From Neocallimastix lanati (nom. inval.) (taxonomy: Eukaryota > Neocallimastigomycota > Neocallimastigomycetes > Neocallimastigales > Neocallimastigaceae), in contig JACVTC010000051.1 of assembly GCA_016946835.1 (NCBI GenBank), positions 110,001 through 174,000 on the forward strand: a stretch of DNA of 64,000 bases, read 5' to 3'. Shown here one piece after another: positions 17,111-33,829 of this stretch. Within the stretch, counting starts at the first letter, position 1; each line of letters begins with the position of its first letter. A model generated the notes under the pieces. The model was not told the origin of the DNA. It ran no database searches and saw only the letters and a program-made list of their open reading frames with translations. The position numbers and the translations under genes were made by a program.

Positions 17111-17710
17111 ATGATATAATAAATGATTTAATTTAATTTTAAACCTAATATAAAGTTTTAAAAGAAGAAATATCAAATACAATAGGTAGAAATTAAGGAA
17201 TAACCATATATTTGATATAATTTTAAATTATTATTAAAAACAATTCTATTTATGTATAATAAAGTTTTTTAATATATATGAATGTAATATTTATAATAAA
17301 AATAAATTAAATTTTAAATAAATTATTATCAATAATTTGTTTAAGTTATAAATGGAAATGTATATATTTCAAATATTTTATTATAAAAAATTTTTATAAT
17401 AAATCAATCCTATAATTTTTATATTATATTAACATTTTAATAGAAATTTAAAACTAATAATAATAATAATAATAAAGCTATTTTTTTTAAGTAAATTTTT
17501 ATAAATAATAATAAATAAAATTTTACATATAATGTTTTTTTAAAAAAAGAAAATTATAATTCTGATATTATTTCTTTTATGAGAATATATTCATATAAAT
17601 TACAATATTTTATGTTGAATATTTATGTAATAAATTTTTTCTAACTTGTTTTTTTTTTATTATTTTATTGTATATATTAATGTAACTAGTCTTCTTTAAT
17701 TTCATAAAAA
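17111..17710. other. AT-rich DNA between pseudogenes
   Basis: No coding signal or repeat beyond short ATA runs. Confidence 0.5.
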
Positions 17711-19320
17711 TTATATATAAACTCCAATGGCAACTTCATTTTTTTCAATTAATGGTATATTATATGGTTTATTAAATTCATTGTTGACACTCAATAAATC
17801 TGATTTTTTTTAATAAATTCACAAAAACTTCTTTTCATTTACTTTTTATAATATATATTTGGTAATTAGTCTTATGAGATAATTTCAATTTATTATTTAT
17901 TATATCAATTATACATATAATAATAGTAATATAATTGTTTTATTGAGAATTATGTAAATATGTGCATAAAAATAATTATTACTAAAAAAACGTTATTAAA
18001 TATATTAAATATTACTAATATATTATAAAAATTGCTATGTTGTTGTTTTTTCCGTATTATCATTTTCTTGTTCATAATTTATAATTATAATAGTTCCTTG
18101 TGTAAATTACAAATTTTAATTGAATTTCAGTATCTTTTTCAATATCACATAAATATAAGCCCAAATTCTCTATATTTTTTTTACTATTTTCATTATTATT
18201 TTCATTGTTTATCATTAATTTCCTTATTGTTATAAAAAAAATGATGATGCATGAAGTTAAATAATGAAATAAAATTAGTATAAATTATAACAATAATTTC
18301 CCTAGGATAATCATAAAATAAAAAAAAAAATTAAAAAAGTTTTATTTTTTTTTTTTAATAATTACCATAAATAATTATTATCTATTAATTCAAAACTGAA
18401 TTATTCTCCATGAATTTTTCCCAATTTTCTATTTTCTATTCATAATACCTTTTTAGTAATAACAGTATTATTGATATCTTCATCATCTAATATATTATTT
18501 AATTTATCCATATAACAATCTAATGGAAAATTAGATATAATAAAAATATAAATAAAAATAATTATAATAATAAGTAAATAAAAAAATTATTAAATAAATA
18601 AGTAAATAATATCATATGAAACTATATTTTTGTTTAGAAATGAATCATTTACGCTTTGGACTGTCTTTTTCATCTTCTAATCTTTTCTTTTCTTCATTTA
18701 ATTTTTTTTTCTTCCTTTATTGTTCTTTCTTTCTATAATAAGAATATAATAGAATACAATAGGTGTAATCAATTCTTTGTTTTGTCAATTTTATTTTTTG
18801 GTATCATAATCATTCTTTTTCTTCTCTTTCTTTTCTTTCTTTCCTTTCCTTTTCCTCTCTTTCCTTTCTTTCTCTTCTTATTTTTCTATTCTCCCTTTTT
18901 CTTCTCTTTTTCTTCTCTCTTTTTCTTCTCCCTTTTTATTCTTCCATTTTTATTCTTCCATTTTTCCTTTTTCTTTTCCTTTGATATAGATTGATTGAAC
19001 CGTTTTATTAAATGAATCTTCAAATTTGTTACATTGTTTACATCTAAAAATATAATTTATATCCTCACATTTGACTAATATTTAATATAATGCAATTCTA
19101 TTTAATATAAATAGAATATATTAAATTGTCAATTGAAACTAGTATTTTTTAAATTTAATTATTCATAATTATTTATTATTCACGATTTCCCTTAATCAAG
19201 GACAACCTATCGTTTTAAAAATTTTAAACACCATTTATTTAAATTTTTTTTTTATTTCTGATTTCTGGATTAACTTCTAAAATTGAATCATTTAAAATAT
19301 CAAGAATACTCGTATATATT
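17711..19320 (-). pseudogene. Decayed Lys/Glu-rich gene with Cys-pair motif
   Basis: Coding-like segments follow each other on the minus strand but in shifting frames with stops. From the 5' side: SILDILNDSILEVNPEIRNK (about 19310-19240); CEDINYIFRCKQCNKFEDSF (about 19077-19015), which has the CxxC-like RCKQC; KTVQSIYIKGKEKGKMEE; a long purine-rich stretch (18990-18790) that reads as Lys/Glu repeats and explains the striking polypyrimidine tract on +; LNEEKKRLEDEKDSPKRK (about 18690-18648); FPLDCYMDKLNNILDDED (about 18530-18470); ENLGLYLCDIEKDTEIQL (about 18180-18110); and a C-terminal NIPLIEKNEVAIGVYI ending at 17711. It may be a true gene with unrecognised introns, but frame breaks inside poly-A codon runs favour a pseudogene. 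The family is not recognised. Confidence 0.5.
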
Positions 19321-19678
19321 CTTTTTTTTTATTATTTTTTTCTTTTAAATTAAAAAAAGCTCTTACTTTAAATGACTATTTATATATATATATATAATAT
19401 AATAATAAATCAAAGTAAAATAAAACATTTATTAATTCATAAAAAAAGTTCCTTAATATCCTTCTTCCAATTCTTTTTTTTTTTTTTTTTTTTTTTTTTT
19501 TCATTATCAAATTCCATTTTATTTTTATTAATTTTTATTATTAATTTAAAATATATATATATATTAAGAATTTTATTTTTTAATAATTAATAAATTTTGT
19601 TAGTATTGTATGAACTATAAATATTTAATATTGAAGTTTACTTACAATAATTGCTTTATAATTGAAATCATTATTTAC

Positions 19679-19709
<31 letters not shown>

Positions 19710-20092
19710 AATAATATATATATATATTACATAATAGTTGTAACTTTTTTCTTTTTTAAATTTTACATTAGTTTCTTTATAAACTTTAGAATAATTATTA
19801 AAAAAAAAACTGAATATAAGACTTCTTTCCAAAATATTTTTTTTTTAAATCTTCCATTTAATTATTTAAAAATATAGCCTACCAAAAAAAAAAAATTCCT
19901 TTTAAGTATCTTTTAATATAAAATACAAAAAAAAAAAAAAAATAGTAATAATAATAATAATAATAATATAATATTTAATTTAAAAAAAAAAATATCATTT
20001 AAATTATTAAAAAAAAAAAAAAGATAAAAAATAGATTTATACATATATATATTTATATATATTTGGGACATATAAAAAAAATTACTTTAGTA
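19321..20092. other. AT-rich intergenic DNA
   Basis: Homopolymer runs (T near 19478-19501, A near 19679-19707). The small frames here are Phe/Lys-rich artefacts. Confidence 0.55.
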
Positions 20093-20806
20093 ATGAGATG
20101 GTTATGTCAAATAATGATGTTGATGAAATAAGATTTCTGCTCAGTACAATTATTATACAAATAATTTTTTAATCCTAAATTATTATTTTATACTAAAAGA
20201 CATTCCTTTCAATTACTTTCAAATTTAATAAAATTTATAAAACATCTAGCTGTTATTTCTAAAAATAATATTATTTTTATGAGCATAACCAATTAATAAT
20301 TTAAGTATTATAGTTTTATTATAGTTATCATTTCTAATTCCCCATTAAATATCTTATTTTTTTTTACTATATTTATTCCAAAATAATACTATATTTTCAA
20401 AATAAAATAAAACTAAATTACTTTTGAAATATGTAATTCATATTATTAATGAAATATATTATATTAATTAATTAAAGAAATAATTCATATGAAAACAAAT
20501 TGCCTACTTTATCTATTAGATAATATAATTTAAAACTAATAAAGAGTATAAGAGAAATTACCTTTATTATATCAAAAAAAATTAGTATTAAAAAATATGT
20601 CATAATATGATCAAGACTTCTATTTAAGCATATTAGTAGTATATTTTCCAAATCAAGGAAAAAAGGAATTACAAAAAAAATGATAAAATAATTAAAAAAA
20701 ATTATTAAAGAAGGATTACTATTGTTACTATTAATATCAGTAGTAATAAAAATAATAGCAGCAATAATGATAGTGCTAATTTTAATGAGTCTCTATTTTA
20801 TCTTTC

Positions 20807-20855
<49 letters not shown>

Positions 20856-21245
20856 TTAATTGAGAATTTAATAAATAAATCGGTTGATTTGAATATAACC
20901 AAAAATCAATGATAATAGATAATAACAGTGAAACAGAATTAAAGGATAATTCCTAATACTTTATTTCATCTAATAGCTACAATATCAAAACACTAGAAAC
21001 AGTAGATTCTCAAATTCAAAACAGAATAGATGTCAGTATTATAGATAATAATAATGAAACAGTATTAACAAAAGAATGTCATTAGTATGATAATTACAGA
21101 AATGAAGAATTAAAAATTATCAAATAATTAATTCAAAATAAAAAGAATATCAATATTATTAATAATGCAAGCTATTCAGCATTAACAATAGCTACATATA
21201 AAGGCCATTTTAAAATAGTTCAGCTTTTAATTTAAAATAAGCAAA
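20093..21245 (+). pseudogene. Ankyrin-repeat pseudogene
   Basis: Begins with an N-terminal-like MSNNDVDEIRFLLSTI and, after AT-rich decay and a long A run (20812-20853), resumes as IENLINKSVDLNITKNQ, NRIDVSIIDNNNETVLTK, and LIQNKKNINIINNASYSALT followed by IATYKGHFKIVQLLI. All are ankyrin helix-turn-helix patterns, broken by TAA/TAG codons. Two of the stops sit where glutamine is expected: LIQNKK is intact in one repeat while the next reads LI-stop-NKQ, consistent with a CAA to TAA change. It lies downstream of the minus-strand pseudogene and upstream of the CLYBL gene. Confidence 0.65.
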
Positions 21246-22052
21246 TATCAGTATTCTTGATATATATATATATATATTATTAAAAAAAAAAAATTAATTC
21301 ATTATTAATGATCTTCAGTCTTCAAAATAAAAAAATACAAAGTAAATATTTAATTGAAAAAGGATCAAAAGTTGACTTAAAAAATAATAAAATAAAATAA
21401 AATTGGGAACATAGCTGTGAATATATTACTTTAAAGTAATTACCCATTTACCAGTCACAATTTAACTAAAAATATTAACAATAAAGAGATGAAAATAAAA
21501 ATAAAAAAAAATTTTCTGTAACTTTGAAATTTTATTAAAACTTTAAATAAAATAAAATAATATGGTTATACTATATCTAAATAAAAAAACAAAAAAAATT
21601 AAAAAGATTAATTAAATTCATTAATCATAAAAATATTTATTTTTATTTATTATTATTTTATTTTTATTAATTAAAGAACAATCTTTTATTAATATGAAAT
21701 GCATTATATTATTCTTTTTTCTTTATAAATGAAAATTTATTAGAAAAAAAAATTTTTTTATTAACTATAATATTTTTTTTCCGTTAAATTAAATAAATTT
21801 AATATTTCACCTCGAAAATTTTGAACTTTATTTAATATTTGATTGGATAAAAATAATAAATTAATTTCTGTATTTAAGACGAAAAAAAATTTTATTTTTA
21901 AATATATATTACATCTTTCAATTTTAATTTATTTGATTAAAATATATACAATTTTACATATTTTTATTTTTATTTTTATTTTTATTTTTGATACTTTAAC
22001 TAATTTAAATAAATTATTATTTTATATAAAAAAAAATAATATAATATATAAA
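21246..22052. other. Intergenic region upstream of CLYBL-like gene
   Basis: AT-rich DNA with no strong coding signal, presumably holding the promoter of the gene at 22053. The open frame from 21843 that runs into ATG 22053 is not supported as coding upstream of that ATG. Confidence 0.5.
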
Positions 22053-25866
<3,814 letters not shown>

Positions 25867-26370
25867 GTCATCCTGATCATAAAATTCTTTAAACTATCTT
25901 AAAATGAAAAAACAATAATACATCAATTGATTATTATTAATTTACAAGTTTTAATTAAATTCTAAATAATTAATATGTTTATATTTAATTAAACTTATAT
26001 TTATATGTTATAAACCTATAAAGCTTATATTATTCAATAGTAATAGGTAGTATACTTTAAATCAAATTCAGTATACTGAAAAATAAATTTTAATAAATAA
26101 ATATATATATATATATATTGAATAATAATAATATAATAAAAAAAAAATAATTATAATAATAATAATAATAAAAATAAAAAAAAAAATTAAGATAGAGTAA
26201 ATTAAATTAAATTAAAATTAAAGTTAAATAAATTAAAAATTAAAAATAAAAAAAATAAAAAAATGAAAATGAAAAAAAAAAATAAAAGATAAAAATAAAA
26301 ATAAAAATAAAAATAAAAATAAAAATAAAAATAAAAAATAAAAAAATTAAATAATATAATAAATAAATAA

Positions 26371-26411
<41 letters not shown>

Positions 26412-26476
26412 ACGATTTAATAAAAATATATTCACAATTTTCTCTTGAATTTTTTTTTTTTATTAGATTGGACAAA
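25867..26476. other. Intergenic AT-rich DNA
   Basis: 3' flank of the CLYBL-like gene followed by AAAAAT/AAAT repeats. No gene is seen. Confidence 0.6.
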
Positions 26477-26665
26477 TTAATTAAACGTAAATTCAAATTT
26501 GATATGAAAAACCTCATATAAAAAGTAAATTGGTATCAAAAAATTATCCTTGTTATAGAATAGCATCGCTAGTGCTTTCACACTTGTATCCTTTTTTTTT
26601 ATTGTTCTAAATTTGAAGAATTTAGGCAACAATTCATTCAATTGGTTAATAAAATTTTTATTAAT

Positions 26666-26701
<36 letters not shown>

Positions 26702-26769
26702 CCTCTGATTGTTTTAAAAAAAAATTTTTTTTTTTTTTTTGAAACATTCCTAATGATAATAATAATATT

Positions 26770-26804
<35 letters not shown>

Positions 26805-27115
26805 GTACTGAGTCTCTCCTTCTTGACGGAAATGTGTTAAGTATAATGAAATCTTAAAAATATTGGTTCTTAGGGGGAAAGAAGGTGTTTTTTTATTAAT
26901 ATATATATATATATATATTTTCAATCAAACTTCTTTCCCGAGTTCATATATTCTGTGGGGCTTACGGAATTTACCTTACTAATGTTATTGTCTATTATGA
27001 TTAGTGTTTTTTTTTTTTTTTTTTCACTATGGTCAATTTGTAATACCATTAAGACCTTAACCGTTATCAAGAGCGTCGACATCGAAAAAAACGGATAAAG
27101 CAAAGAAGAAATTGG
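26477..27115 (-). pseudogene. Coding-like debris, family unknown
   Basis: Three segments with unusually low AT content are separated by T-rich tracts. The last (about 26650-26477) is open for more than 55 codons without an early Met: it contains NELLPKFFKFRTIKKKDTSV, then KALAMLFYNKDNFLIPIYFL, and ends EFTFN-stop. The middle (about 26890-26810) reads FPLRTNIFKISLYLTHFRQE. The first (about 27110-26925) reads LLYPFFSMSTLLITVKVLMV and, after a T tract, NNISKVNSVSPTEYMNSGKK. Possible acceptors (AAG after poly-A) exist, but I could not build one consistent gene. It could be a short multi-exon gene or a remnant of one. Confidence 0.35.
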
Positions 27116-27785
27116 GATACAAGATAATGATAATAAATATTAATGTACTTTTATTAAAAAATGAATAAACTAATTATAAAATAAATTATATATATATATT
27201 TTAATTTTTTTTTTTTATTTGTACTTTTATTTTTATTTTTATTCTTATTCTTATTTATTCATTAATTTTAATTTAATTTTAATATTTTTTTTTTACTTTT
27301 ATTTTTTTTACTTTTATTTTTATTGTTATTTTTATTTTTATTTATTCATTAATTTTAATTTAATCTTTTCTTTTTTTTTTTTTTTTTTTTTACAAATTTC
27401 TCATTTTATATATATATATATTTTTTTAATACTATAATTTAAATTTTTTTTTTTTTTTATATTTTAATTTTTTTTACATTTTAATTAACATAACATACAA
27501 AAATATAAATACATTTTAAAAAAAAAAAAAAAAAAAAAAGTAATAATTAATATTTATAAATATATATATAGTTATAATTAATAGATATCAATAACTATTT
27601 ATTTATTTAACTTTTTTTTTTTTTTTTGTTCTAACATACTTTTAAAGAAAAAAAAATGATTTTTTAATAAAAAAAAATACTTGATGTTTTTTCTCCTTAT
27701 TATTTATTTATTATTCATTATTCATTATTATAATTATTCTTATTATTTATTACTATTATTACTATTATTAATTTCTTATAATGAT
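27116..27785. other. Intergenic AT-rich DNA
   Basis: TTTTTA/TTTAT repeats and T homopolymers. The Phe/Tyr-rich frame at 27219-27437 is a repeat artefact. Confidence 0.6.
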
Positions 27786-28253
27786 TTAATGAATTTCATT
27801 ATTACTAAAACCTCGATTTAATCGTCTTTCATCATAACTTTTATTTTTTCTTTGAAAATAAACATGAGAAGTCGATACTGAAGTGGTTGGTGAAGCAGAT
27901 GGTGATGGATAATATTTAGAAATAACTTGTTTCAAATCATCTGGAGATTCATCTTTTTTATTCGAAAATCCTGTACTATCTCCTTTTCTATTATAATTTT
28001 TACTAGAAAATTCGGTATAAGAATCTTTTTCATAGATATTTCTTTTATCTACTAAGCTGTAACTTCTTTTTTCATATGCTTTTTTCATTTTAATTTTTGA
28101 ATTTAATGAATCACTATTCATTTTATAATCTTCTGGATATTTATAATTAATATCTCTAGTAGAAAGAATTAAATTATTTTTATTTTCTATATATTATAAA
28201 TAATATATAAATAATATATTTCAATTAAATATAAATTGAATAAAATAAATAAA

Positions 28254-28286
<33 letters not shown>

Positions 28287-28384
28287 ACAATAAAGAATAA
28301 TATATAAATTTTAAAAAATTAAAATTTTATATCAATGGCAATTATTATTATTGTTAATATATATTTTATTATTATTACTACTAC

Positions 28385-28448
<64 letters not shown>

Positions 28449-30429
28449 ATAATAATAATAATAATAATATAATGCTAATTTATTACCTTGATTTGAAGTT
28501 GTTTCACCCGTAGATTTTTTTAATTCATCCAAGACTTGACTAAACATAATAACACTATAACTTTTATCTAAATCCATTGCAACGACATCTCCTTCATTGA
28601 CGGGAGTTGAAGATGAAGTAGCAACATTGGTACTATTTTTATAGAGATTATTTTGATTTTGACCAGACATTATTTGTAAATTTTGACTTCCCTTAATAAT
28701 GAGGGTTAATATCTTTGTGAAATCTTCATCACTTAATTTTTCTCTATCAAGTAAATTAATTAATTCTTCAAATAATGCCTTACTAGTAGCATTATCCTTA
28801 TTCATAACATCATTAAGAACAGCAAGACAAGCTTTCAATTTATTATCCGTATTTGGTAAACTCTCCATAAGATTTGTTACAATCGAATTAACTTTATCAT
28901 TATTAAACATTTGAGGTAAATCTTTACTCTCTACCATGGTTTTGAGAAGAGCATTAACAACCTTAGAGGTAATAGCAGAAGGATCTTTCTCAGTATTATT
29001 TAAACCACCATCACTTCGGAGATGTTTACTGAAAATTTCAAATAATCCCATAAATTTTGTAAGATAGGTATTAGAGTTATCTTCATTGATTCCTCTTGAA
29101 TTATCTTGGTTATACCTAGTGAAACATTTATAGAGACAACCAATAAGAATAGCAATTTGAGGTAAGGCTATATGAGAAGAAGCTAATAATGAGGATCTCA
29201 TAATAACATCATTTACTGCATTTAATATTGCTTGACCAGCAGGGAAAGATGATAATAATCCAGTAACATACTCCATTGGAATTAATGAAGCAAAAGAAAC
29301 AACAAACGGAATAGATTTCATAATATTATTAAATCCATTCTTAATAATTTGTGGACATAATGCAGTAGTAAAATTGATTATAGCATTATTGATATTAGTG
29401 AATTTTTCAATCATAATTTCATTAAATTTTGCAATAAATCCAGGGCTCTGTTCAACGACATCAGAACATGGAGTAGTATCATGGCCTTGTTCTCTTTCAA
29501 TCATAATACTTTTTTCTCTCATATCTTTAATTTTATCTTCGCTTTCTTCAACTATATCAACATAATTAGTTACAAAATTTTTTATTTGCTCAATTTCATT
29601 GTTATCAATCATATTAAAAAGTTTATCTTTAGCTTTATCAATTTTTTTAGGATCAACATAACCCATTAAAATACTCTTTAAAAAGATAATAAAAGTATCT
29701 GGATTATTAATTACTTTTTTAAAAGCTTCAGATTCCATAAATGTCTTTAAGTTTTCTTTTAATTTAGAATTTTCGGAAACCTTTGTTTTGTTTGTTACGG
29801 TAAGATATTTAGATTCTTCCTTTTTAACAATATCTTTATTTTTATTATCATTATCTTTTTCTTCTTCTTCATCAAAGAGTCCACTTAAAATATTTTCATT
29901 CATCTTTCTATTCTCTTCCTCATCATTTATAATATACTCATCATCAATGCAAGTAGAAATATTATAACACAAATAGTTCATAGTGTCTTCGTAATCAGGT
30001 CCAAAAGAATCATGATCATATACAAAACTAGAATTATATTGAAAACTAGTATTTTTCTTATATTCTATTAATTACATTAAATTATATATATTGATTTAAA
30101 AGGAAAAAAAAAAATTCAAATAAAAATTGATTATTAATTTATTAATAGATATATTTAGATATATAGATAAAATATATATATATATATATTAATGAAAAAT
30201 TACCTTTTACAGTAGATTCAGAGCTACTATCGTCATTTTCAATGAATATACTATTTTTAAATTCATCAAATTCACCACGATCATCAAATAAATCATTTAC
30301 AGTAACATTAAATTTTGATCCATCATTTTTTTCATAGGTACAAATACTAGCATCAAAATCGACTCCTTTCTCTCCAAAATTTTCATCATAGAAATTATAA
30401 AAACTTTTTTCTATATTTAATAAAAAAAA

Positions 30430-30468
<39 letters not shown>

Positions 30469-30553
30469 TAATAAAATATATAAAATTAATGTAAATATTT
30501 GTAATAATAAAAAATATTACGCATATTAATAATAATTTTAATAATTATCATTC

Positions 30554-30585
<32 letters not shown>

Positions 30586-31737
30586 TAATAACAATAATAA
30601 CAATAATCATAATATATATATAACATTTTAAAATAAAAAATAAAAAATAAAAAAAATAAAAAAGTAAAAAAAAATTAAAAAAAAAAAAATAATAATAAAT
30701 AAATAAATAAAACAAAGTAAAATAAAATAAAAAATGCTAATAAAAAAAATAAAATAAAAATAAAAACTAATAAAAATAGAAATATATATATATATATACA
30801 ATAAAAATATAATAAAAATAAAAATAAAAATAAAAATAAAATAATAAAAACATAAAAGCATAAAAATATAAAATAGAAATAGAAATAGAAACAAAAATAG
30901 AAATAGAAATAAAATTTTAAATTTTTAAAAATATATACCAATTTCAACGTCATCTGATAAAGAATAATTTTTGGAATTTGAAGCATATTTCTTAACAAAT
31001 TTTAAAAATTTATTTTTTAATAATTCTCTGGTAGTGTCATTCCCTTTATTTTTTTTAGCATTCTTTTTTCCTTTTTTAGATTTAGAACTCTTCTTATGAT
31101 TATTTATTTCTTCTTCATTAAATCTAACAGAATTCCTTTTACTTTTTTTACCTTTTTTGAAGGTACTATTATAACTTGGAGGTTTTTCATCAAAATATTT
31201 GTCATTATCATTATTTTTATTTTCATTCTCCTTTTTTTCTTCTTCTTTTTTTTCTTCTTCCTTTAATACATCCAAAATATTTCCATTAAACTGTGAATTT
31301 TGATTCTTTAAAACAATACTTTTTTCTTTAAAGGGATCAATTTCACGAATAAACATAGAATCATATTGAAGATTATTGAATAAAATTTTATCTTGACTAA
31401 GATTAAAAACATTAGAACGATCAGTTTTTTGGATTAAACTTTCTCTACTTTCTCTTGGGGTTATATTATCTTCAGTTTTGGTATTAATTTCTTTTTCAGT
31501 TTCATCATTTTCATCTTCAAAAGAATCACCAAAATAATTCTTGAAAAGAATACTATTTTGATGACTTTTTCCATCCTTTTTGCTAAAACTATTACTAAAA
31601 CTATTAAATCTGATCCTTCTTTTACTTTTGGTTGTAAAAGAATCTTTACTGACATCAACATCATTAGTAGTATCCATTGATCCGGAATCAGATGAAGCAA
31701 TATTATTATTGCTGAATTCTGTTTCAGGAATAGTCAT
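27786..31737 (-). CDS. 994-residue protein of unknown function (4 exons)
   Basis: Exons 31737-30939, 30410-30204, 30064-28487 and 28186-27786; all three introns are GT-AG and in phase 1. The open frame through the ATT repeat at 28375-28470 (a Tyr8/Asn20 tail) is not the true C-terminus: a GTAATA donor at 28486 removes it and exon 4 continues the protein. The family is not recognised. The N-terminal 270 residues are charged and Ser/Asn/Lys-rich (for example KKSSKSKKGKKNAKKNKG); residues about 270-370 are acidic. The central part (about 400-800) is ordered-looking and mainly helical, with a hydrophobic stretch around ITTALCPQII, SIPFVVSFASLIPMEYVTGL and ILIGCLYKCF that could be a buried helical bundle rather than membrane spans. 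The C-terminus is Ser/Lys/Tyr-rich. Adjacent genes give no functional clue. Gene structure is firm; function is unknown. Confidence 0.8.
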
Positions 31738-33186
31738 TTTTTATTAAATTTATTTATATTGAATAAATGAAAAATAAAAATAAAAAAAAAAAAAAAGCTT
31801 TTTAAAAATAAAATAAAAAAGAAAAAAAGTAGATAAAATAATAAGGCCTATTAAACTTTAGTTTCTTAATATATTTTATTTTTAGGTTATTTATAGTACT
31901 ATAAATATATTTATTATATAGAACACTTTGAATTTTTAAGATATCAATTCAATATAGTGCTCTTATTATTATAATTAACTGGATTAATGGATAATCAAAA
32001 TATATACAAAACAGTTGATATAAAAATTATAATATTTTAAAAATATATATATATTAATATAAACTATTTTACTTTTTTTTTTTTTTTTCCTTTTTTTTTT
32101 CCTTTTTTTTTTATTATTATTTTTTATTTTTTTTTTTTTTTTTTTTGTTAATTTATAGATTTTAATATAAAATTAAAAGAAAATAAACTTTTAATAGAAT
32201 GAGGAAGTATTATTAAATATTATAACAATATTCCAATATGGTGCTTTTTTTTCAATATTTTGAACTAAATGAAATAAAAATATGAAAAAAAAAATTATAA
32301 AACAAAAAAAAGAAGTTATTTTTCTTTAATTTTTTATTAAAATTACTCTTTTTATATGATATATATATATTTTAAAATTAACATTTTTTTATTATAATTT
32401 TTATTTTTTATTGTATTATTTAGTCATTTTACTCTCTCAATATTATTATATATTTCTCTTTTTTTAAAAAAAAAAATTATGTATGTATAAATAAAAAAGA
32501 AAGAAAGAAAGAAAAAATGTATTTATATATGTATATTAATATATAAACTAAGCATCAAATAAAATTACTTTTTTAATTTAATTAAAATTAATTATTGCTT
32601 CAATTATATTAATTAAAATTTATTTTAATTATTTTATTTTTTAATCTTATTTTTTTTTTTTTCCTTTTTTGAATTTAAAAATTAAAAAAAAAAAATTTTT
32701 TTTTTTATACATTTTTAAATTAATTATAAAAAAATAATCAATAAAAAAATTATAGAATAAAATATTAATGAATAATAATAATAATTAATATCTATATAAA
32801 ATATAAAAGTAATAAATTAGATCATATATGTATTTTATGATTTAAATAATACAGAAAATTAAAATCTATTATATACATCAATAATATATATAAATATTAA
32901 TGTAATTTTATTTTTTTTACTTATTTTTATAATATAATAAAGATATGTAGTTATGATTTAAATAATACAATAAATAAAATCTATTAATAATAATATTATA
33001 TATACAAATATTAAACATAATCCTATTTTTTACTTTTTATTATTATTTAATAAGGATATGAATTAAAATTATATATTTGTATTGTATAAAACTCTAAAAA
33101 AGAAAAAAATAAATGCATTTTTAAAATAATATATAAGTGTATATGTATATATATATATCAAAATTTACTAAAAGTATAACAAATCA
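31738..33186. other. Intergenic AT-rich DNA
   Basis: Upstream region of the 31737 gene: T tracts at 32073-32140 interrupted by CC, otherwise TA-rich. No gene is supported. Confidence 0.55.
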
Positions 33187-33245
33187 TCACTTTTCTCCAA
33201 ATAACTTTATTAAAGTAGAATATTTATTATTGTGACCATATAAAC
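33187..33245 (-). CDS. Possible terminal exon of a small gene
   Basis: A good acceptor (TTTATTTATTGTAG) is followed by an open segment reading LYGHNNKYSTLIKLFGEK and a TGA stop. Coding-like fragments upstream on the same strand (KFGIIAACT near 33633-33610 and MEIEV near 33856-33842) could be earlier exons, but I could not join them with certainty. Product not recognised. Confidence 0.25.
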
Positions 33246-33829
33246 CTACAATAAATAAAAAAATATTTTATATTTTATAATTGATTTTAATAAAAAAAAA
33301 TAAAAATAAAAGTAAAAAGTATTTTAATTTTCTTATTAAGATTTAATAATAAATTTTATTAATAATTAATAATACGAATAAAATGCTTTTCAGATAACAA
33401 TATTATATACTTTTTACTTTAATTTTTTATATTAAGCACACTCACTATGGTAATAATTAAGATAACAATATGGTATATAAAATCAAATAATTTTATAAAA
33501 ATATGAATAACTGTATGAAAAGACAACTATTTATATATATATATATATAAACTTTTAATTATTCGGTCAATTAAAATAATTAAATTAACCTTTTTTTTTT
33601 TTTTTTTTTTTTGGTGCAAGCTGCAATAATTCCGAACTTTAAACTTTATTTATTTATTCATTTATTAATTATATGAATATTTTTTTTAAAAAAAAAAAAA
33701 TAAATAAATAAATATTATTTATCCAAATAGAACATAATAATATTTTAAATGATGGTATGAAATAAAAAGTCAATATTCTAAAATAAAGTGCATAAATAAA
33801 ATCCGGAAAAAAAAAAAAAAGTTCATAGG

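Noticed and set aside
26540-26620. Possible Sm-class snRNA or tRNA (ATAATTTTTTG plus a GC-richer stretch, T-run terminator)
   Set aside because: The stretch is part of a continuous open frame on the minus strand, and no U1, U2, U4, U5 or U6 core motif is present.
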